This document shows, in pieces, positions 12,658 through 18,994 of a stretch of 18,994 nucleotides of DNA (positions within the stretch are counted from its first letter, which is position 1; each line of letters begins with the position of its first letter). Location of the stretch: positions 1-18,994 of the forward strand of contig JAEYRW010000128.1 of NCBI GenBank assembly GCA_023435435.1, read 5' to 3'. Made by a program: the position numbers and the translations under genes. Source of the DNA: Bacillota bacterium. Its GTDB lineage: Bacteria > Bacillota > Clostridia > Christensenellales > Aristaeellaceae. The notes beneath the pieces are model-generated. The model worked only from the letters and a program-made list of their open reading frames with translations, did no database searches and was not told the DNA's origin.

Positions 12658-14094
12658 GTGCTCGGAAAGATCAAACAGTTTTTTGGCCCGCAGGACATGA
12701 CGGAGGGGAAGCCCATCGTCAATCTCGCGAAGTTCGCCATTCCGCTTTTGATTGGCAACTTTGCCCAGCAGCTTTATTCGACGGTGGACTCCATCGTGGT
12801 TGGCCAATACTGCTCTGTGGAGGTCAACGGCTACGACGGCGTTTCCGCGCTGGCGTCCATCGGCGTCTCGATGCCCATCGTGTTTCTGCTTCTGATCGTG
12901 TTCATGTCCATCGGCACCGGCGCGGGGATTCTGGTGGCCCAGCTTTTTGGCGCGCGGGACAAAAAGGGACTTGAAAAGTGCATTGGCACGTCGGTGACCC
13001 TGACGTTTCTGACCTCGGTTCTCATCACGGCCGTGGGCGTCCCCCTGGCGGGGCCGCTCCTCCGCCTCGTGCAGACGCCGGAGGTCTACTATGAAATCGC
13101 GAAGGTGTACCTCCAGATCATCTTCCTGGGCATCATCGGCGGCGGCTTCTACAACATCATCGGCGGCATTTTGCGCGGCCTGGGCGATTCGTTCTATCCG
13201 CTGGTGTTTCTTGTGACGGCGGCACTTCTCAACATCGCGCTGGATCTCTGGTTTGTCATCGGCTTCGGCTGGGGCGTTGCGGGCGCGGCCTGGGCGACCA
13301 TCATCGCCCAGGGCGTTTCGGCCATCCTTTGCGTGGTCCGGCTCATGCACATGAAGGACATCATCGTCGTCAACCGCCACAGCCTTACCCCCCACATGGA
13401 CACCGCCAAAAAGATCCTCAAGCTCGGTCTGCCCGCGGGCGCGACCCAGGGCGTTTTCTCCCTGGCGATGCTGTTCGTGCAGGCGCTCACCAACCAGATG
13501 GGTTACTTTGTCCCGGCCATCTCCATCGCGGTGATGCGCGTGGATGGCTTCGCCATGCTCCCCAACTTCACCTTTGGTCTCGCCATCTCCACCTACATCG
13601 GCCAGAACATCGGCGCGGGGCGCATGGACCGCATCAAGCCCGGCGAACACGCCGTTTTGAAGATCGCCCTCGGCTGCGCGCTGGCGCTTGTGATCGCGCT
13701 GCTCATCTGGGGCAAGAACCTCATCGGCATGTTCATCAACCAGGACAATACCGAGGCGGGCGTATACGACAAGGTGCTGTACCTGGGCGGCATGGGGATC
13801 CGGATTCTCGCGGGAGGCTACCTCGCCATGGCGATCACGCAGATTTACGGCGGCATTCTGCGCGCGGCGGGCGACACCATGTCCCCCATGTACATTTCCA
13901 TCATCACCGTGCTGTTCCGCGTGCCCATCGCCTACGGCCTTGCGTACCTCACGCGCACGGACGAGTGGCCCAACGGCCATCCTTACGCGCTGTTCATCTC
14001 GCTTCTGGCCGCGTGGATCATTGGCGCGCTGCTGACCTACCTGCGCTTCCGGCAGGGCAAATGGAAGAACATCAAGCTCGTGGATCAACACTGA
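12658..14094 (+). CDS. MATE family multidrug/toxin efflux transporter
   Basis: A 478-residue cytoplasmic-membrane exporter with about twelve hydrophobic segments in two homologous halves, as in MATE (NorM/DinF-type) antiporters that expel drugs or metabolites using Na+ or H+. The typical opening is seen: AKFAIPLLIGNFAQQLYSTV, then DSIVVGQY. The second half has FTFGLAISTYIGQNIGAG and GILRAAGDTMSP. The start is a GTG at 12658, because GGGAGG (12645-12650) lies 7 bases upstream. It has its own promoter, an operator-like palindrome in the leader and a strong terminator at 14100, so it is a single-gene unit divergent from the repeat-protein gene. The substrate is unknown. Confidence 0.95.
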   Translation: MLGKIKQFFGPQDMTEGKPIVNLAKFAIPLLIGNFAQQLYSTVDSIVVGQYCSVEVNGYDGVSALASIGVSMPIVFLLLIVFMSIGTGAGILVAQLFGARDKKGLEKCIGTSVTLTFLTSVLITAVGVPLAGPLLRLVQTPEVYYEIAKVYLQIIFLGIIGGGFYNIIGGILRGLGDSFYPLVFLVTAALLNIALDLWFVIGFGWGVAGAAWATIIAQGVSAILCVVRLMHMKDIIVVNRHSLTPHMDTAKKILKLGLPAGATQGVFSLAMLFVQALTNQMGYFVPAISIAVMRVDGFAMLPNFTFGLAISTYIGQNIGAGRMDRIKPGEHAVLKIALGCALALVIALLIWGKNLIGMFINQDNTEAGVYDKVLYLGGMGIRILAGGYLAMAITQIYGGILRAAGDTMSPMYISIITVLFRVPIAYGLAYLTRTDEWPNGHPYALFISLLAAWIIGALLTYLRFRQGKWKNIKLVDQH

Positions 14095-14099
14095 CCGAA

Positions 14100-14133
14100 G
14101 GGGCCGGACGCCGCAAGGCCCGGCCCCCTTTTT
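14100..14133 (+). terminator. intrinsic terminator of the MATE gene
   Basis: GGGGCCGG (14100-14107) pairs with CCGGCCCC (14120-14127), with an inner GCC-GCAA-GGC stem-tetraloop, followed by a run of five T (14129-14133). It starts 6 bases after the stop codon. Confidence 0.88.
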
Positions 14134-14150
14134 CATTGAGGGGGGTACAT

Positions 14151-15272
14151 ATGAGGTTTGCGCACATCGCGGATCTGCACATCGGGAAGAAACTGTACGA
14201 GGTGAGCCTTCTCAAGGATCAGGAGGAGGCCCTCGCCGGCCTGGCGGAGGCGGTGCGCCGCGCGCGGCCCGACTGCGTTCTGATCGCCGGGGACGTGTAC
14301 GACCACCCCGTGCCCGGCGCGGACGCGGTGGCGCTGTTCGACCGTTTCCTCACGGAGCTCACCGACGCGGGTGCGGAGGTCTGCCTCATCGGCGGCAACC
14401 ACGATTCCCAGGAGCGGCTCTCCTTCGCGGGGCGGATTCTGGCGCGCCAGGGGGTGCACATCGCCGGGCCCTACGCCGGGACGTTGGAATCGGCGGATAT
14501 CGCGGGCGCGCGGGTGCACCTCCTGCCCTACGTCCGGCCCAAGGAGGTCGAGCGGTATTTCGACCGGAAATTCGATTCCATGCAGGATGCGGTGGCCGCC
14601 ATCCTCGCCCGGGCGGAGATCGACCCCGGGCGGGTTAACGTGTTGGTGACGCACCTGTTCGCCGCCGCGCGGGGAATGGAAAGCGAGCGGAGCGATTCCG
14701 AAATCGATCCCGTGGGCGGGCTTTCCGAGGTGGACGCGGCGCTGTTCGACCCCTTTTGCTACGTGGCGCTGGGCCATCTGCACGCACCCCAGCGCGTGGG
14801 GCGGGACGCCGCGCGCTATGCGGGCTCCCTTTTGAAATATTCGTTCTCTGAGGCCCGCCACAGAAAGAGCTTCGTTTTGGGTGAGGCGACGGCGGAGGGC
14901 GTTTCCTTCGAACTCGTCCCCGTGCGGGAAAAGCACGGCATGCGGGAGATCAAGGGACGGCTTTGCGATCTTCTTTCGCCGGAGGTGGTGGCGGCGGGCG
15001 ACCCGGAGGACTACATCCGCGCGACGCTCACCGACGAAGTGCCCCCCGTCTCGCCCATGGAGCAGCTCTCCGCGGCCTATAAAAACGTGCTCCGATTGGA
15101 GCTCGCCTGCGGCGCGGCCCCCGTGGAGGGGGTGTTCGCCGCAGCGGAACGCGCGCCCATGGCGCTCTTTTCTGAATTCTTTGCCCGCATGAGCGGCGGA
15201 GAATTGACTGAAAACATGTCAAAAATGGCGGCGGAAGCGTTTGATGCCGCGCGGGAGGGGATGGACGCGTGA
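14151..15272 (+). CDS. sbcD: exonuclease SbcCD subunit D (Mre11-type nuclease)
   Basis: A 373-residue calcineurin-like metallophosphoesterase, the nuclease subunit of SbcCD, which cuts DNA hairpins and processes protein-blocked double-strand ends. The metal-binding motifs appear in order: DLH at 8-10, GDVYD at 47-51, GNHD at 82-85, THLF at 168-171 and GHLH at 208-211. The C-terminal capping region is normal in length. The ATG at 14151 has a GAGGGGGG site about 6 bases upstream, directly after the MATE terminator. Its stop overlaps the sbcC start by four bases (GTGA), the standard arrangement for a complex made in fixed proportion. No separate promoter is obvious in the 56-base gap. Confidence 0.96.
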   Translation: MRFAHIADLHIGKKLYEVSLLKDQEEALAGLAEAVRRARPDCVLIAGDVYDHPVPGADAVALFDRFLTELTDAGAEVCLIGGNHDSQERLSFAGRILARQGVHIAGPYAGTLESADIAGARVHLLPYVRPKEVERYFDRKFDSMQDAVAAILARAEIDPGRVNVLVTHLFAAARGMESERSDSEIDPVGGLSEVDAALFDPFCYVALGHLHAPQRVGRDAARYAGSLLKYSFSEARHRKSFVLGEATAEGVSFELVPVREKHGMREIKGRLCDLLSPEVVAAGDPEDYIRATLTDEVPPVSPMEQLSAAYKNVLRLELACGAAPVEGVFAAAERAPMALFSEFFARMSGGELTENMSKMAAEAFDAAREGMDA

Positions 15273-18200
15273 AGCCGGTTTATCTTGAAATGCAGGCGTT
15301 CGGTTCCTATGTCCGGCGGACGGCCCTCGACATGGCGAAGCTGGGGGAAAGCGGGCTCTATCTGATCTCCGGCGACACGGGCGCGGGGAAGACGACGCTG
15401 TTCGACGCCATCACCTATGCCCTCTACGGCCGCGCCAGCGGCGACGCCCGGGGGGATGCCCGGGTGCTGCGCAGCGACACCGCCGCCGAGGATGCCGAAA
15501 CATATGTACTCCTGCGCTTTTCTCACGGCGGGACAGTCTACGAGGTGCGGCGCAACATGGAGTATCTCCGGCCCGCGCGGCGGGGCGGCGGCATGACCGT
15601 CGAAAAGGACAACGCGGTTCTCACATACCCCGACGGCGGTGCGGTGGAGGGCGCGCGGCGCGTGGACGCGGCTGTGGCGGAGCTCATCGGCATCCGCTAC
15701 GAGCACTTTTCCAAGATTATGATGATCGCCCAAGGGGAATTTAACCGCCTTCTGATGGCGGACACCCAGGACAGGGAGCCGATCCTGCGCGCCATTTTTG
15801 ACACGCGGGTGTACGAGCTTTTCCAGCGGGAGCTGGCCGCCCGGGCAGCGGAGCTGGGGCGGGAGCACGCGCCCCTCAAGGCGCGCATCGAGTCGCGCTT
15901 TTCCCAGGCGGAGCTGTCCGCGGGAAACGAAGCGCTGACGGCCGCGCCGTCGGCCTATCGGGCGGGGGATCTTCTGGCGCGCCTTGCGGATGCGTCGGCT
16001 TCCGATGAGAAGGAACGCGCCGGGGCACAAACGCGGCGGACGGAGGCGACGCGGGTACTGGATGAGGTCATTGCGCACATTGCCGACGCGAAAAAGCTGA
16101 ACGCCGACTTCGGCGCGCTGGAAGAGAGCGAGAAGGCGCTCGAGGCATTGGCCGCGCGGACGGAGGAAATCGCCAAGACCCGGGAGGCCCTCGCCCGCGC
16201 GGCGCGGGCGGAGAAGATCACCGGGGCGGAGCGTGCCCTCGCCGATGTCCGCGCCCTCATCCGGGAGGGGGAGCGGGACCTCGAATCCGTGCATGCGGAA
16301 AGGGCGCGCAACGAGGCGCGGCTGGACGGGTTACGGGAGAACCTCAATAAAATTGAGGCTGCGCGTGCGGAAACCGAGACCCGGCGCACCCGGGCAATCC
16401 GGATCGAGGGACTTTTGCCCAGATACGCCGAGATGGACGGCCTGCGCGCCCGGCGCGGGGCGGCGGAGGAAGGCCGCAAGACCGCGGAAGCGGCGTCGAT
16501 TGCGGCGCGCGCCGAGGCGGACGGGACGGACGCGCGGATTGCAGCAATCGACGTCCGCAGGAAGGAGACCGCCCGGGCGGAGGTCTCCCTCGCCCAGGAG
16601 GAAAACAATCGCCGCGGACTGCTGGAAAAAGCGGAGCGGGCGGGAAGGCTTTTGCAAAAATGCGTCGGGCTGGAGGCGGAGCGCGGTGCATATGAGGAAA
16701 TGCGCGTCGCCGCCGCCCGCGCCCTGGACGAGGAGCAGAAGGCGGCGCGTGTCCACGAGGCCGTTCGCCGGGCGTTTCTTTCCGCGCAGGCGGGGATTCT
16801 CGCCTCCGCGCTGACGGACGGCGATCCCTGCCCGGTTTGCGGGGCCCGGTCGCATCCCTCGCCCGCGCGGCTTTCCGGGGACGCGCCGGATCAGGCGGCG
16901 CTGGAAAAGGCGGAAGCGGCGCTTTCCGCCGCCCGCGCCGCGTCCCAGCAGCGCGCCGCCGCGGCCCAGTCCACGCGCAAGGCGCTGGCAGAGCGGTTCG
17001 AGGAACTGAAGGAGGAATTTGCGGCGCTGACGGGCGAAGCATGCGCGCTGCTGGCCGACATGCGCGCACGGCTTGAAGCCACTGGGCTTAGGTCTGCCGA
17101 ATCCGCCCGCGCGGCCCAGAAAAACTGCCTCGCGTGGCGGGCGCTGGCGGCGGAGGACGCAAAGCTCGCGTCCGAACGTGACAAACTGTCCGCGCGCCTG
17201 CCCGCGCTTCAGAAGGCGCGGGAGGTACGGGAGCGCGCCCGGGAGGAGTATGCCGTTTCCGCGCGTACCCTTGGCGACACCCTCGCCCGTTTCGAGGCAG
17301 AGGCCGAATTTCCCGATGAAAAAACCGCCGCGCGGGAGGCGAATGCCCTCCGGGAAGCGGTGACCGGGTGGGAAACCGGGCGCAAAAACGCGGCCGAGGC
17401 GCTGCAGGCATGCGAGGCGGCGGTCGCTTCCGGCGCGGACCGCGCGCAAATGCTGGACCGGCAGCGCGCGGCGCGCCGGACCGACGAGGAAGCCCGTGCC
17501 CGAGCCTTTGCCGAGGCCATTCTGAACGCGGGTTTCCGGGACGAGGCGGATTACGGCGCGTCCGCGCTCTCCCCGGAGCGCGCTGAGACGCTCCGTACGG
17601 CGGTGGAGGCCCATGACCGGGCGCTCTATCACCACGAAAGCGCCGCGCAGGCGCTGCGCCAGGCACTGGCGGGCAAGGTACCCGCCGACGAGCCCGCCCT
17701 GGAGGCGGCCCGTGCCGCCGCGCGCAAAACGCTCGATGAGGCGGGCGCGGCCGTGGACGAAATCGCTCGCCGGATGGACAGGAACGCCCGCGTGGCGCGG
17801 GAGACCGCCCGCGATTGGGAGGTCTTTGCCGCCCTCGACGCGCGCTACGCGGAGGCGCTCCTGCTCGCGGACGTGGCGGGCGGAAAGAGCCACCGGGGCG
17901 TCGGCAAGATCACATTTGAGAGATACATCCTCATCGATTCCTTCGCGCGGGTGCTCCGGCAGGCCAACGCGCGGCTTCTGTCCATGACCGGCGGACGCTA
18001 CGAGCTGGTGCGGGCGCGGGAGGCGGGCGACCTCCGCGTCCAGACCGGCCTCGAGCTCAACGCCCTTGACCGGTTCACCGGTCGGGAACGCAGCGTGCGC
18101 TCCCTCTCCGGCGGCGAATCCTTCATGGCTTCCCTCGCCCTCGCCCTGGGCTTTGCGGACGTCATCCGCCACATGGCGGGCGGCGCGGCGGCGGACGCCC

Positions 18201-18388
18201 TCTTCGTCGACGAAGGCTTCGGCTCCCTCGACGCCGAAACCCTCGACCAGGTCGTCTCCACCCTCTCTGCCCTCGCCGGCGACAAGCTCATCGGCATCAT
18301 CTCCCACGTGGCCGACCTCAAATCCCGCATCGACCGCCGCATCGCCGTGCGCAGAACGCGCGAGGGAAGCGCGGCGGCGGTGGAGTAG
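15269..18388 (+). CDS. sbcC: exonuclease SbcCD subunit C (Rad50-type ATPase)
   Basis: A 1039-residue SMC-like ATPase, the partner of SbcD in hairpin and double-strand-end processing. The N-terminal ATPase half has Walker A GDTGAGKTT (35-43) and the MIAQGEFNRLL Q-loop region near 153. Long Ala/Glu/Arg-rich coiled-coil arms flank the zinc hook CPVC (C521, C524). The C-terminal half has the ABC signature SLSGGES (945-951) and Walker B ALFVDEGFGSLD, with D981 and E982. All catalytic elements are intact and length is typical. The start is a GTG overlapping the sbcD stop, with GGGAGGGG about 9 bases upstream. A dispersed hairpin repeat begins at the last base of its stop codon. Confidence 0.96.
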   Translation: MKPVYLEMQAFGSYVRRTALDMAKLGESGLYLISGDTGAGKTTLFDAITYALYGRASGDARGDARVLRSDTAAEDAETYVLLRFSHGGTVYEVRRNMEYLRPARRGGGMTVEKDNAVLTYPDGGAVEGARRVDAAVAELIGIRYEHFSKIMMIAQGEFNRLLMADTQDREPILRAIFDTRVYELFQRELAARAAELGREHAPLKARIESRFSQAELSAGNEALTAAPSAYRAGDLLARLADASASDEKERAGAQTRRTEATRVLDEVIAHIADAKKLNADFGALEESEKALEALAARTEEIAKTREALARAARAEKITGAERALADVRALIREGERDLESVHAERARNEARLDGLRENLNKIEAARAETETRRTRAIRIEGLLPRYAEMDGLRARRGAAEEGRKTAEAASIAARAEADGTDARIAAIDVRRKETARAEVSLAQEENNRRGLLEKAERAGRLLQKCVGLEAERGAYEEMRVAAARALDEEQKAARVHEAVRRAFLSAQAGILASALTDGDPCPVCGARSHPSPARLSGDAPDQAALEKAEAALSAARAASQQRAAAAQSTRKALAERFEELKEEFAALTGEACALLADMRARLEATGLRSAESARAAQKNCLAWRALAAEDAKLASERDKLSARLPALQKAREVRERAREEYAVSARTLGDTLARFEAEAEFPDEKTAAREANALREAVTGWETGRKNAAEALQACEAAVASGADRAQMLDRQRAARRTDEEARARAFAEAILNAGFRDEADYGASALSPERAETLRTAVEAHDRALYHHESAAQALRQALAGKVPADEPALEAARAAARKTLDEAGAAVDEIARRMDRNARVARETARDWEVFAALDARYAEALLLADVAGGKSHRGVGKITFERYILIDSFARVLRQANARLLSMTGGRYELVRAREAGDLRVQTGLELNALDRFTGRERSVRSLSGGESFMASLALALGFADVIRHMAGGAAADALFVDEGFGSLDAETLDQVVSTLSALAGDKLIGIISHVADLKSRIDRRIAVRRTREGSAAAVE

Positions 18389-18444
18389 GGGGCGCCGCCC
18401 CCGGCACCCCCGCGCAAGGGCCGGCACCCTTGAGAATCCCATGC
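18388..18444 (-). repeat. dispersed double-hairpin repeat (copy B)
   Basis: On the minus strand it reads GCATGGGATTC, then hairpin CAAGGG / CCCTTG (18415-18432), then GGGGGTGCC and hairpin GGGGGC / GCCCCC (18388-18402). This is the same order as copies at 7874 and 18871. It abuts the sbcC stop and could act as its 3' end structure, but no T tract follows. Confidence 0.7.
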
Positions 18445-18457
18445 CAAGGGAAAGACA

Positions 18458-18994
18458 TTATCCTGTTCGTCGGATCGCCCGGGGATCTAGTACCCCATCC
18501 ACGGCAGAACCGCGTTTTCGACGTTCCCTTTCGTCCCTGACTTTGTCGCGCTCCGCATGACGTAGGCGGAAAGTCCGCCCCTGACCGCTACGCGCGCGCT
18601 CCGGCTTCGCGCCAGGAACAGAAGGGTCGCGCCGAATACCATCGCTTCTGTCATGGACGGAGTACTGGCCCCGGGCGACCGAATGGAATTTGAGAGGATG
18701 CGCAACGGGCCACGAAGCTGTCCCGCCCACCCGCCCCACGGAGGTTCGCTCTCCTAACTTCAGAGCACGGTCAGAAAGAGGGGACACGCAAGCCAAAACA
18801 AAGACCGGCGGCGCGGGGTTAGGCCCCCGGGCCGCCGATGGAAAAGATTGAATGCATCCCAAAATCAGTATGGGATTCCAAAGGGCCAATGGCCCTTTGG
18901 CGGGGATCCCGGGGGCAGCGCCCCCGGGCGCGGACTTCTTCGCGGCTGTTTTAGCGTTTGTGGTCTTGGTGGTTGTGGACTTTTTGGTTTTGGC
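18458..18994 (-). CDS. possible C-terminal end of a Lys/Thr/Ala-rich protein (partial)
   Basis: From the right edge, the minus strand reads AKTKKSTTTKTTNAKTAAKK, then SAPGG, and stays open to a stop at 18458. The first 25 residues look like a basic low-complexity tail, as found on histone-like, topoisomerase or other nucleic-acid-binding proteins. From about 18930 downward the frame crosses the hairpin repeat and reads LALWNPILILG and then sequence of no recognisable type. The true gene may therefore end early, or the repeat may have replaced its original end. Only the stretch 18930-18994 looks coding. No function can be assigned without the upstream part. Confidence 0.35.
   Translation of the reverse strand, partial: AKTKKSTTTKTTNAKTAAKKSAPGGAAPGIPAKGPLALWNPILILGCIQSFPSAARGPNPAPPVFVLACVSPLSDRALKLGERTSVGRVGGTASWPVAHPLKFHSVARGQYSVHDRSDGIRRDPSVPGAKPERARSGQGRTFRLRHAERDKVRDERERRKRGSAVDGVLDPRAIRRTG
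18561..18590. repeat. shared hairpin repeat, copy 2
   Basis: CGTAGGCGGAAAGTCCGCC followed by CCTGACCGCT matches 8803-8830. The core hairpin GGCGGA-AAG-TCCGCC is at 18565-18579. It lies in the gene-poor region after sbcC. Confidence 0.7.
18806..18837. repeat. GC-rich hairpin
   Basis: CGGCGGC (18806-18812) pairs with GCCGCCG (18831-18837), and an inner GGGG / CCCC pairing extends the stem. No T tract is seen on either strand. Apart from this, the shared repeat copies and the possible reading frame above, 18445-18870 holds nothing I can identify. Confidence 0.5.
18871..18930 (+). repeat. dispersed double-hairpin repeat (copy C)
   Basis: TGGGATT is followed by hairpin 1, a perfect 10-bp stem CCAAAGGGCC / GGCCCTTTGG with AAT loop (18878-18900). 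Next come CGGGGAT and hairpin 2, a 9-bp stem CCCGGGGGC / GCCCCCGGG with AGC loop (18908-18928). This is the cleanest copy of the family in the window. Confidence 0.8.

Noticed and set aside
12625..14136. 503-residue minus-strand frame opposite the MATE gene
   Set aside because: Composition (His/Asp/Arg-rich, no domain) is that of an antisense shadow; the plus strand encodes a typical MATE protein.
13329..14150. Upstream extension of the SbcD frame into the MATE gene
   Set aside because: The frame is merely open inside the MATE gene. The SbcD family begins at MRFAHIADLH with a good ribosome binding site, and a terminator lies between.
16331..18442. Long minus-strand frame opposite sbcC
   Set aside because: Shadow of the well-supported sbcC gene; no recognisable motifs.
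18458..18889. Independent 143-residue gene starting at the TTG at 18889
   Set aside because: The start lies inside a hairpin repeat, there is no ribosome binding site, and the sequence crosses shared repeats. It is better seen as the continuation of a frame entering from the right edge.

Overview
The window looks like chromosomal DNA from a GC-rich, Clostridia-like Firmicute. This is inferred from strong AGGAGG-type ribosome binding sites, sigma-A promoters with consensus-like boxes and 17-18 bp spacers, GTG starts with 4-base GTGA/ATGA overlaps, an ECF sigma factor with a membrane-anchored anti-sigma partner, a VanZ-like protein and a MATE exporter. Exact taxonomy cannot be read from the sequence. 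I see no rRNA, tRNA, CRISPR array, transposase or phage gene.

Layout. On the minus strand, 1-5018 holds four units. The first is an Lrp/AsnC regulator translationally coupled to a class I/II aminotransferase, with a possible further gene start running off the left edge. The second is an ECF sigma / anti-sigma pair with its own terminator and a candidate self-controlled promoter. The third is a VanZ-like membrane protein whose stop codon lies in the loop of its terminator. The fourth is a Gfo/Idh/MocA oxidoreductase. A divergent promoter region (5019-5200) separates these from a 774-residue McrB-like AAA+ ATPase on the plus strand, which has an unrecognised N-terminal region, a Pro-rich linker and a coiled coil. 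It has no McrC-like partner.

The stretch 7526-7963 has no firm gene and is filled with inverted repeats. It is followed by an MBL-fold hydrolase (plus), a second repeat-rich gap, and an orphan DppB/OppB-type ABC permease (minus). An HtrA-type serine protease (plus) follows. Next comes a 96-bp tandem-repeat locus, best read as a minus-strand gene for a Gly/Arg/Asp/His-rich protein of 32-residue repeats. It has its own strong promoter bracketed by two GGTACC-centred operator-like sites and a strong terminator. Divergent from it is a MATE exporter with its own operator-like palindrome, then a coupled sbcD-sbcC pair. The right end (18389-18994) is repeat-rich and ends with what looks like the Lys/Thr/Ala-rich C-terminus of another minus-strand gene entering from outside.

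Themes. Most genes are familiar housekeeping or stress types. The less ordinary parts are: the orphan McrB-like ATPase; the regulated low-complexity repeat protein; a family of dispersed double-hairpin repeats sitting at gene 3' ends (7539-7556, 7874-7931, 18388-18444, 18871-18930); and a second shared hairpin repeat (8801-8830 and 18561-18590). I did not find a clearly complete new multi-gene system. The two best candidates are the McrB-like ATPase and the operator-controlled repeat protein beside the MATE exporter.
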